Shown: positions 55,701 through 64,000 of the stretch, piece by piece
Layout of the letters: each line of letters begins with the position of its first letter
Numbering within the stretch: the stretch's first letter is position 1
Assembly (NCBI RefSeq): GCF_040412425.1
Contig: NC_089755.1
Coordinates: forward strand, 59,014,298-59,078,297
Direction: 5' to 3'
Source of the DNA: Macrobrachium rosenbergii
Lineage: Eukaryota > Arthropoda > Malacostraca > Decapoda > Palaemonidae
Length of the DNA: 64,000 bases
Position numbers and translations under genes: made by a program
Notes under the pieces: generated by a model
What the model saw: the letters and a program-made list of their open reading frames with translations, nothing else
Database searches by the model: none
What the model was told of the DNA's origin: nothing

Positions 55701-58700
55701 TTTTTAATAAACAAGATTTCTTTCTGTATTTCCCCCTGCCTCATCTTACCTCTTCCTAATGAACACCATATTCTTTAGAAGCTTGAATTTCAAGTCAATG
55801 GGGTCTGTGGGCTTGCTCTATATGAATAGGGTTCATCTTCCGAATAATAATAATTACATAACAAAATTAAGTGTCCCTAAATAACATAACCCCAAGTACC
55901 TGAGGGTTGTTTATCTTAACAAGCTAATATTTGGGGTGGCTGATGTCTCAAACCTAATGAATAATGGCAATGCTTTTGAAGGAAATAAATATATTAATAC
56001 ATACACTGCATGTTCAAACCTAAAGAATAATTCAATTTGATCATTTTATTTAAGCAAATTTGGTAAAAGGATGAGCTGACAATGAGTAAACTCAAAACAT
56101 TTCTAAAGAGAAACAAAAATATTTTATCTAAATGCCAGCGAAGTTCTACTAGTCCCAGCAACAAACAGAATTTAGCCTTACGTAATCAAATTAAGTCTCC
56201 CTACATACTAAACCTTATACACTATTTGGGCATATTTTCTCTCTTATGCAATTTCTATTTAATGGAACTGTTCTCCAATACTATCTTTTTATCAGGACCT
56301 GAATCAGTCCACACCACATCTTTTTCTCTTCAAGCAACCTTCTCAGGAAGAAGGAAGAACATTAACTTCAACATAAATCTTGTACATACTCTGCATGCCT
56401 CAAATTCTACTGTATAATGACAATGCTTCTTAAAGAAAGCGAATAATCATTTTACGAAAGGAAAAGCCGGCAACATGTAAACTCAAGGCACAAGTCTGGA
56501 AATGATGGTATTTCACATCATGATATGAACATCACAAAGCTGCAACACACACCAGTAAATTTATATCAGATGCTATAAAGGCAGAAGTGACAGAAAAACT
56601 TCGTTTTCAACTTACATGAACATGAGACAAACTAATTATCCTAAATGCCCACAACTGCAATTTCCTACAATTTAGTTTCATGTTAAGTTAAAAGAGACTT
56701 ACAATACTCATGATTGGACACATTTTACAGTAAACGTAACCTTTGTGTATTTACCAAACCACAAGTGTAATTCATTTAATGGTCTGGTTTAACTACTTAC
56801 TAATGTTAATATATTCCATTATTACATCACCTAACCAAACATATGTTGTAAGCTAGCATATTCTCAGATATGGGTATACTGTAATAGCATATTTAGATAT
56901 TCAAAGAGGAGTAATTTGCTTGGTGTAATGGAAGCAATGAACCATTTGGTAAGAAACGACAAGTAAAATTGTCCGATAATTACAATTTTATACCATTTCC
57001 AGTATGGCCAAGCTTTTAAATGTTTTTCTCAGCGTACTAAATTTCTGAGAGGCTTGTTCAGAGTTAATAAAGGACAAACGGCATTAAGACGACCTAGCAT
57101 TCAGACACTGCCTACCTGGCTTACCTCATAGCCTACTGTACTTAAGAAATATGCTTTGCATTGCCTAAACCCTTCTACTGCTACACTACAACACCTTATT
57201 GAAGCAAAACTGAGACTGTGGTGTTAACCATTAGAGAGACCACTGATTCTGACAGGAATTGACCTAAGTTTCCAATTCCCCTTATATGGGGTTAACATGC
57301 ACTCCATACCAACGCAGGGATCAGGTTGTCTATAAGGAACTAGTTGGCCTGACCTTTGATTACAAGTTTGTTTGCAACAAGTACATTTGCTTCTAGGTTA
57401 CAAATAATTACAGTATTTCAAAGGAACTGAGCCTAGCCTAGCCTGGGCATAATTTGGTAGCTAGGTCTGGCCTATGAGCTACAAGCTATCACTATGTACA
57501 ACCATACAGCCTATCATACTGGACCAGATATGACCATGATACTGACAACACAATTATCAGATTTGTGAAAATAAGCTACACCGAATTGGAACTACACATT
57601 AGGCTGAGTCCCCATTCAATCTTGTTCATGAAGCTAGGTTTATAGCCTGTATCAGAAACTTCGCTCGAAATTTTGGACAGTACCGTAATTAGTTTACAAT
57701 TACATAGCTACACTGACTAGTCTAATTCAAGTTTCCTTCATTTAACAAAAACTTTTTTTAGTGGCAGTTCACAATATTCCAATAAGGGTATCATGGCTAA
57801 GAAATTCACATCATCACAATTAAATTGCAGTAAATTAAACCTCCCAATAATATCAATAAAATGTAAGATTTGTAAAAGATAAAAGCGAAGATATCGTAAC
57901 TTGCAAGCTTAAAACAAATAACACTTGCTGTAAGCTCAGTTACCTGACCAAAACCCAAGTTCTGATAAACATGTAACTAAGTTAATAATCACGTTCACAA
58001 TTAAAAGGACTGAGTAAAATTGCAGACTGCTGCACTCTAGCTTGGCCAACCCGGTTTTACGTGCAAAATGGGCGCTGTGCTTAGTGCCAGGCCTTAGTAC
58101 GAATGTCACAATATACACAAGAGACAGTAAATATCATAACGATAAAAAACACAGTGAATGTCAAACCATACACAAAAACAGGGTAATTCTAAGCCGGCTG
58201 TCCGCGGTGAGCTAGACTGTGGCAATTGGCGTTTTTCTATGTTATTTTACTTGCTTTACAAGAATTTAAAGTAATATTTTGTCGCCCGGTTGTAACTAAA
58301 CTGTGATTAACCTTTGAAGACTAGACAACTTGAATTACCTAACGCAGGGTAGGTCTAAGCCGGCATTCCACGGCAAGCCCCCCCCCCACAACCTCCATAG
58401 CTAATACGGCAAAATTGTAACCAGTAAACACCTCTAGGGTACGTTATGTTGGTATTTTTACAGGTGTTTACTGGTTACAATTTTGCCGTATTAGATATGG
58501 AGGGGTGGGGGGCTTGCCGCGGAATGCTGGCTTAGACCTACCCTGTGTGTTAGGCAATTCAAATCGCATAGTATTCAAAGGTCAATGACAACTTAGTTAC
58601 AGCCAGCCGACAAAATATTACATTAAATTCTTGTAAAGCAAGTAAAATAACATACAAAACAGTCAATTGCCATAGTCTAGCTCACGGCGGACAGCCGGCT

Positions 58701-61370
58701 TAGAATTACCAAAAACAGTACATATAATCATAAAAAATATAAAATGCATCCACAAAAGACTGACAACATAAAATAAGGACAAAAATCAAGTAAATATCTG
58801 TCAGCGATTGGCAAGAATCAGGCGGTGGCAGTAATCAGTGATTTCACAATTGAAAAGCAAATCAATGGGAAGACCCTAGCCTCTTGTAAATCTGTAGGAA
58901 TATAAAAAACAAAAGGGTTCCTGGACAATGCCCGCTAGACTAGCCGATGTCATTCCTATCTCCTGCAAACCTCAAGTCACTATGGCTAAGCCTAGCCTAC
59001 CCAGAAATTTAGGATAGCCAACCCTGTATTTCCTAGCAAACAGACATCAATACCTAGCCTACATTAAGGCTAAAATAAGGGGGTCATCAATACCTGGCCT
59101 ACGTCAAGGTAATTAGCATAAGAGTAAACCAAGGGTAGACATCAACACCTAACCTACACTAAGGTAATTTGGCTTCATGCTAAAATAAAAGGGAAAGATG
59201 TGAAAATTAACGTTCGCAGCTGTTGCTTACAAGTTGTTGCACCTAGGCCAGGTAACGGTACATCAGGCAACCCTAGCCTGCATGAGGATACAGCATTCAA
59301 CCTTACTGGGAATGGAAGGTATAAATCCCCTAACCCTACAGTGTTCCCAGGAAATGTGCGTCTCCCAGCTGCAGTGTGCATGAATAGAGCAAGAATTACA
59401 ATCACTCATGCTTTAGTAGGAATTACTATCACTCATGGTTTAGGATACAAGCACTAGTGCTTTAGTAGGAATCACTATCATTCACGCTTTATTAGGAATT
59501 GCAATCATTCAAGGTTTAGGACTTACAATCACTCGCTGTTTAGGATTTACGATCCCTCACGGTTCAGGATTTACAATCACTCACGGTTTAGTCAGATGTT
59601 GCGACACCCGCTTTGGTAGCCACAATCATTCAATCAATCACTCAATACAGAAATAGAAGACTGAAGTGGACAGGCCAGTGAAGGGAATACCTAGGAATGG
59701 AGGGCGACCGCCCTATAGTCTGAAGGCCCGATAGTCCGAAGGTCCGATAGTCCGAAAGTCAGCAGGCCCGATAGTCCGAAGGTGCGATAGTCCGAAAGTC
59801 AGAAGGCCCGATAGTCCGAAAGTCAGCAGGCCCGATAGTCCGAAAGTCAGCAGGCCCGATAGTCCGAAAGTCAGCAGGCCCGATAGTCCGAAAGTCAGAA
59901 GGCCCGATAGTCCGGCGGACTGTAATCAGCCCCCACCCTCCATAGCTAATACGGCAAAATTGTAACCAGTAAACACCCATAAAAATACCAACCTCGACTA
60001 TCGGACTATCAGACCTTCGGACTATCGGGCGCCGGACTATCGGACCTTCGGACTATCGGGCCTTCGGACTATCGGACCTTCAGACTATCGGGCCTTCGGA
60101 CTATCGGACCTTCAGACTATCGGGCCTTCGGACTATCGGACCTTCAGACTATCGGGCCTTCGGACTATCGGACCTTCGGACTATCGGACCTTCGGACTAA
60201 CGGGCCTTCGGACTATCGGGCCTTCGGACTATCGGACCTTCGGACTATCGGGCCTTCGGACTAACGGACTGTAATCGAATGGAGGGCTAGGACAACTAAG
60301 GTACGATTATCCTGTAAAAAAAACCTCCAGAAATTAATTATGTTGCCTATCCACAGGATAACCTGCTTACGAAACCCAAGGCTAATTTAACTGTGGCCTA
60401 ACAAGGCTTAAGCCTTTTTGCAGGGTGGTGTGAAGACCCTAGCATGGCCTATACCAATTCCCAAGGTCAGCCCAACGTGACCTGGACCTGGACTCCCGAA
60501 ATGTCCAAAGATATTGGCTACGATAACATGAATTACGATAAAACACGATACATTCAAACAGGTTACGATAAATACACTACGATGCAGCAGAATACGATAA
60601 ATAGGCAAAAGATGAGTAGGACACGATACAACTGCCTCGGTAACGATAAAATAAGCTTAAATAGGATACGGTACAAACAAGTTACGATACGGAGGAAACG
60701 TTAAATTGGTTACGATAGAAATAGATCACGTCAAAATAGTGAAGACAAAAGTTACGATGAACTTCACCATCTTGCCTACGGTAAGACATTCCTCCATTAT
60801 TAAACCGCTAACGATGAAATGAAGGAAAAATTATCGTAACTAATGAGATAAATAACGCAAAATCGTGAGATAATGGGAACCATCAACTATAAATAACGAT
60901 AAATATACATAATTAATACATGGACCACACATGCGTTAACACGATCCCAAAGGTCGACGGTCTTGAAAAACTTTTACGTACTAATTCACTATAACTGTCA
61001 AGTCAGCTGCAATATGCGGCCATTGCAAAGCTTAACGTTGCATACTTCAATTAAATTAATGAAGAAAATGAATAAGAATACGTTAAATACATTTAACAGC
61101 CGACACTCAAAAGTTCCAGCAAGGTGGACACCGCTTTGTTTACATCGGCACGAAGACATGATCAAAATCCCCCCCACTTTATTTTCTATCATCTTCGACA
61201 AATCCTCCATTATACTATTGCAAACTGCACCACATTATCACAGAAACCTTCGCGTATATTTCTACGCGACACACAGCAAAGATGCACTCGATTTACGGCG
61301 ATAAGAGGAAGGATTTCCCAGCTGCCGTCTCTACTTACACGGTGCTTTGATTAGAGAAAACAGAAAAGGG
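52659..61370 (-). CDS. RpL27: Ribosomal protein eL27 (RpL27) gene
   Basis: Three coding exons (55486-55268, 54268-54123, 52707-52659) sum to 414 nt, 137 aa, the normal eL27 length. The KOW-type N-terminus reads [50 protein letters not shown] and the terminus [14 protein letters not shown] are family hallmarks. A splice acceptor (ctcttgcag) lies 4 nt before the ATG, so the leader is in an upstream exon. The best candidate is 61370-61339, with a 5'TOP/TCT start (CCCTTTTCTG) and donor CCGT|GTAAGT. That makes intron 1 about 5.8 kb and the 5' UTR about 35 nt. The product is a component of the 60S subunit. The TOP start suggests growth-dependent translational control. Introns host repeats (MITEs, SINE-like copies), but no snoRNA that I could recognise. 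Confidence 0.95.
52911..53103 (+). mobile_element. SINE-like family A, copy 6 (in eL27 intron 3)
   Basis: 3' two-thirds only, from GGTTGCACTATGAAACAATT to CACTGATGGCACTAATCCC. Confidence 0.75.
53530..53702 (+). mobile_element. SINE-like family A, copy 7 (degenerate)
   Basis: Recognisable only by GACCAAGCAACGAGACA, CAGCCATTCAGTGC and GCCAAAGGGAAGGTGCAAA. Confidence 0.55.
53713..54055 (+). mobile_element. SINE-like family A, copy 8 (internal duplication)
   Basis: AATTTAGGCCAAAGGTCAAG onward. The AACAGGAGG...AACCTTGCAGTT segment is present twice, lengthening the copy. Confidence 0.75.
54123..54268 (-). CDS. RpL27: eL27 exon 3
   Basis: 146 nt, [17 protein letters not shown] to KNKLEE. Acceptor cattttgcag, donor AGAG|GTAATA, phase 2. 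Confidence 0.93.
55268..55490 (-). CDS. RpL27: eL27 exon 2 (first coding exon)
   Basis: 73 codons (ATG at 55486) plus 4 nt of leader. Acceptor tctcttgcag, donor GTTAAG|GTAAGA, phase 0. Confidence 0.95.
55575..55856 (+). mobile_element. LINE 3' end, family B, copy 7 (plus orientation)
   Basis: Begins inside ORF2 ([17 protein letters not shown], then a stop). Continues through the 3' UTR (AAGCTTGAATTTCAAGTCAA, GAATAGGGTTCATCTTC) and ends in (AAT)n. It orients the whole family: ORF2, UTR, AAT-type tail. Lies in eL27 intron 1. Confidence 0.8.
55857..58173. other. eL27 intron 1, unique part
   Basis: No exon, MITE or recognisable snoRNA. A TGATGA-type box C near 57806 (minus) lacks a matching box D and stem. 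Confidence 0.5.
58182..58710. mobile_element. Foldback MITE with 8-bp target-site duplication
   Basis: 529 bp, palindromic almost throughout. Ends are GGTAATTCTAAGCCGGCTGT and its mirror. Arms of about 250 bp meet at a short centre near 58440-58458. Flanked on both sides by AAAAACAG (58174-58181 and 58711-58718). No coding capacity. An 8-bp TSD suggests mobilisation by a hAT-type transposase (inference). Confidence 0.88.
58719..59389. other. eL27 intron 1, unique part
   Basis: Around 59030-59170 the words TAGCCTAC/ACATTAAGG and CATCAATACCT recur about three times at 50-60-bp spacing, a weak decayed repeat. Confidence 0.45.
59390..59595. repeat. About 24-bp minisatellite, degenerate
   Basis: About eight units of the type GGATTTACAATCACTCACGG plus TTTA, each with several differences. 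Confidence 0.75.
59706..60277. mobile_element. Foldback element with inverted minisatellite arms
   Basis: Left arm (59706-59925) is made of tandem GGCCCGATAGTCCGAAAGTC-like units. Right arm (about 59993-60270) is made of their inverse, GGACTATCGGGCCTTC. A centre of about 65 bp (59930-59992) matches, inverted, the central part of the 58.2-kb MITE. Flanking AATGGAGGGC occurs at 59696-59705 and 60278-60287, a likely 8-10-bp TSD. The structure resembles Drosophila Foldback elements; no coding capacity. Confidence 0.8.
60510..60905. repeat. Irregular cluster of ACGATA words
   Basis: About a dozen ACGATA or near variants (often TTACGATA) at irregular 15-30-bp spacing, in the 5' part of eL27 intron 1. 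Could be a decayed minisatellite or a cluster of binding sites. Confidence 0.6.
61339..61370 (-). other. RpL27: Candidate eL27 leader exon with TCT/5'TOP start
   Basis: Minus strand CTCCCTTTTCTGTTTTCTCT followed by AATCAAAGCACCGT and GTAAGT. The pyrimidine tract fits the TCT initiator of arthropod ribosomal protein genes and a 5'TOP mRNA. The transcription start would be near 61368-61370. Confidence 0.6.
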
Positions 61371-62007
61371 AGATGGTGGCAACAATTCCGTTGCGGATGG
61401 TTCTTTTTCCTAATAAAATTACGAATTTGGGCTCTAAAATGTTGATTTTGGTACTAATAAACTATTTATTATATTTATAAATATTATATTAGATGTTTAA
61501 TGTTAATATATATGCAGAAAATGGGATATTTTCAATTTTTCGCTTCTGCGCTATCTGGTCGTCTTTTGAACGGCTCTCTAAAAATGATTCAAGAATTGAT
61601 GACCATCGTAGGTTTGAATGTTGATCAATGTTTTCATTGTATTTACAAAAATACAATGATATATGAATTCTAATTATTAAGTGATATGTTCTTTAAATGA
61701 TATTCTATCTGATTCGTTATAAATCGTAAGGAAAAAGTCTCCAGCTTTATAAGAAAGTTTATCGTGTTCTTGAATGACTCTGTAGTTCTTCATTTCATTA
61801 TTGTTGACGAATTGATGTATCTTATATTTCTTCTTAAATTTCTCTATGCCTTCTGATTCATTTATCTTTTGATTCATTCTTCATTATGACTTCTTCTTTG
61901 TAGGAATTCCACAACCACAAGGAAAAGTAAAGATCTGTGTTCTTTCTCTGAATGTTTGCTAATGTCATATTGGAAACAGTGGTGAGAATAACTTATGTCT
62001 TGTAGGC

Positions 62008-62010
<3 letters not shown>
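61371..62010. other. eL27 upstream region to alkaline phosphatase 3' flank
   Basis: Presumably contains the eL27 promoter at its left edge. No further gene is seen. Confidence 0.5.

Positions 62011-62079
<69 letters not shown>
62011..62079. repeat. (TA)n microsatellite
   Basis: A pure TA run. Confidence 0.95.
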
Positions 62080-62081
<2 letters not shown>

Positions 62082-62551
62082 AAGCCTAATTTTGAGAAGA
62101 AAGAGCTTAGAAATGATAACCAATACACAGAGTGTTTGTGCACGAACTTTGAACATAAATCTAGCGGAAAAAACGTAACAAGGTAACCGAGTTTGTATCA
62201 GTGAAAACTTAAAAACAAGAAAACAAGAGAATTCAGTAAGTAAACAGGAAAGTCAGCATAATAAATATCAGATAATTAATCATAAATAAGACTAGTAAGC
62301 GTCAGTCATTCTGCCAATACAAGTTTGAGGTCTCGTTCTTAGAAGCATATGTTGAAATCAACGATTTATTTTATCATACATTTGGAATACTGAATCGTGT
62401 ACAAATGTTGTTGCACTGTCAAGACGTAATAATAAATTTGATAAAGATGGAGTTTTTTTGGTTGAAACCAATGAGATTCTTCTACATTTTGTTCGCCAAT
62501 GTGTAATATTTGGGTGGGAAAATAAGAACTAAAGCTTCTAAAATAATTTTC
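62080..62551. other. 3' flank of alkaline phosphatase, nothing recognised
   Basis: Unique AT-rich sequence; may include the 3' UTR of the adjacent gene. Confidence 0.45.
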
Positions 62552-62616
62552 CTTCTTCTTCTTCTTCTTCTTCTTCTTCTTCTTCTTCTTCTTCTTCTTC
62601 TTCTTCTTCTTCTTCT
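62552..62616. repeat. (CTT)n microsatellite
   Basis: A CTT run just downstream of the alkaline phosphatase stop codon, probably in its 3' UTR. Confidence 0.95.
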
Positions 62617-62692
62617 CAAGCAGGCGTTAGAAAATCTTCTCTGGTTGTCGTAGAATCTTGCTTCCCGAACCATCAGCTTATAGACTATAGGT

Positions 62693-62961
62693 CTACATAA
62701 TCATATCCTTACGTTCTTGGTCTGATTTTTTTTTTATCATATTCATCTCTGTGGCCTGATTCATCAAATCACCATCTTTGCAGAAACTGAGTCCATCCCC
62801 GACGCAGGCGGCGTAAGCAAGGGCATGAGGGATGTAATTCTGCTCGTAGACGCCCGTAAACAGGTGGGAGTGAGGGCCGGTGACCCAAATTCCTACGTCA
62901 CTCCCTTCGTGAGTTGAAGAGTTCCTGTGCACAGCTGATATCTGTCTGTAGTACTTATCGG
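62693..62961 (-). CDS. Alkaline phosphatase terminal exon
   Basis: 269 nt, [10 protein letters not shown] to KDMIM and TAG. Acceptor cattttgcag. Confidence 0.92.
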
Positions 62962-63605
62962 CTGCAAAATGGAATGGTAGACAGATCATTTTGTAGGTTT
63001 CAGCAATATTGACTTGTACTACAAATATTCGTCGCTGAATATCGAGTTATTATGAATTAAACTGTTCCAGAATAGATTTGTATTGCTGTTATTACGAGAA
63101 GCAGGTGAAAACTGGAATATAAGAATTTAGACTATCGCTTCAGGCTTCTGGGTAGATAATACATTTATTAATGGTGGTTGTTTTCATGTGAAATTAAAAG
63201 GAACTACTATTTTATGGCATTACAGGAGGTGCCAATACTAACAAAAATCATACAAATAAATTCAAATTAATCTTTCGTTAAAAATAGATGGTAGATTCTG
63301 AGGAAATGGGACTGATGTGTTGGCCTAATGGTCTAATTCCTGCCAACCTTAGTCCTATAACCTCCTCATGGGGATTTCTGGAATCTGGAATCCTCTTAAC
63401 CAAGAGAGATGTGTAAATTGTAGGACCAATAGACTCTTTCTGTATAAATCCATACTTACTTGTATCCACTCCAGACGGGTCTGAACGTTTGCACCCAGGG
63501 GTAATCTTGTGGCCTGGTCCAGTAGCGTAGAGTACAGTCGTGTAAGGCAGTTGGTCTTTCTTGTCGACTTCACCAATTCCTGTCATGAGTAGGGTTTCAG
63601 ATCAT

Positions 63606-63682
<77 letters not shown>

Positions 63683-63753
63683 GCATTATAAATAAGTGGC
63701 AGATATTTAGTAAACATTCTTCTGTTAAAGAAATAGAATAAGGTTGTCCTCAG

Positions 63754-63824
<71 letters not shown>

Positions 63825-64000
63825 CTAAAAATGTGGCAGATAATTTTTTAACAATATCCAGATTCTTTTACCACTATTTTCAATGAGAATTTCTAGTCTT
63901 CTGTTAAAAGATAGAAGCTTCTTTTGCAGTAGACATACCCAAGATATCATTGTGCCTGTTCGGATACCCGTTGATGGAGAGTGAGTGGGCGTGGTCAGCG
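62693..64000 (-). CDS. Alkaline phosphatase, 3' part (gene continues past right edge)
   Basis: Three exons join in frame: 64000-63939 (partial), 63579-63460, 62961-62693. The first reads [20 protein letters not shown]; its D-H are the Asp/His zinc ligands equivalent to D357/H358 of human placental enzyme. The second has [16 protein letters not shown]. The last has [16 protein letters not shown], whose His is the H432-type zinc ligand, then [19 protein letters not shown]. The family hydrolyses phosphate monoesters at alkaline pH and is usually secreted or membrane-anchored. The C-terminus after AACVG is short and hydrophilic, with no hydrophobic tail for a GPI signal. This suggests a secreted form, or that another terminal exon exists. 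The N-terminal part with the catalytic Ser lies outside the window. Confidence 0.93.
63460..63579 (-). CDS. Alkaline phosphatase exon (n-1)
   Basis: 120 nt, [20 protein letters not shown] to SGVDT. Acceptor catgacag, donor ACAA|GTAAGT. Confidence 0.92.
63610..63821. repeat. Two (CT)n tracts in the alkaline phosphatase intron
   Basis: CT runs at 63610-63679 and 63755-63821, each preceded by related TTCTGTTAAA phrases, so block and flank look duplicated. Confidence 0.95.
63939..64000 (-). CDS. Alkaline phosphatase exon (n-2), partial
   Basis: Donor TTGG|GTATGT, phase 1. Truncated by the window edge. Confidence 0.92.

Noticed and set aside
57780..57820. Box C-like TGATGA on the minus strand in eL27 intron 1 as a snoRNA
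   Set aside because: No box D at suitable distance and no terminal stem.
60444..60704. 86-codon plus-strand frame with recurring YDK/YDN
   Set aside because: Arises from the ACGATA repeat cluster inside eL27 intron 1.

Overview
This is a eukaryotic, AT-rich window, very probably from an arthropod and most likely a decapod crustacean. That placement is an inference. It rests on the extreme density of long (TA)n, (CT)n/(GA)n, (ATT)n, (GTAT)n and (CATA)n tracts, on the arthropod-like eL27, UGT and alkaline phosphatase sequences, and on genes split into short exons with GT-AG introns. Most long reading frames in the window are microsatellite translations, not genes.

Layout, left to right. A candidate signal-peptide exon on the minus strand (695-794) would open a gene that runs off the left edge. 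At 7459-8265 (+) lies an intronless gene for a basic 268-aa protein I do not recognise. From 10.6 to 12.24 kb there is an array of tRNA-derived SINE units that switches orientation halfway. From about 13.7 to 49.0 kb there are two directly repeated units (about 13.73-34.06 and 34.07-48.98 kb). Each carries a ten-exon UDP-glycosyltransferase (UGT) gene on the minus strand. Both genes can be rebuilt exon by exon at 513 codons. The right copy (36764-44517) looks intact. The left copy (22657-29965) has lost the splice donor of exon 5. The units differ by a palindromic inverted duplication, a TIR-element insertion, deletions and microsatellite lengths. The gene for ribosomal protein eL27 follows on the minus strand: coding exons at 52659-55486 and a candidate 5'TOP leader exon at 61339-61370. 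Its roughly 5.8-kb first intron holds two foldback/MITE elements. The window ends inside the 3' part of a minus-strand alkaline phosphatase gene (62693-64000).

Dispersed repeats: eight copies of one SINE-like family, all in the same orientation; seven 5'-truncated non-LTR retrotransposon 3' ends with (ATT)n tails, two of which keep the last codons of ORF2; several TIR elements; and composite microsatellite/spacer arrays. The UGT pair would encode ER-membrane conjugating enzymes (signal peptide, UGT signature, C-terminal membrane helix, KxKxx tail). eL27 is housekeeping, and the alkaline phosphatase is an unrelated neighbour. I see no operon-like coupling, no CRISPR array and no credible intact tRNA, rRNA or snoRNA. 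I did not find a wholly new biological system. The most novel-looking items are the foldback element with inverted minisatellite arms (59.7-60.3 kb), the inverting SINE array, and the recent UGT duplication with its lost splice donor and exon-tail repeats.
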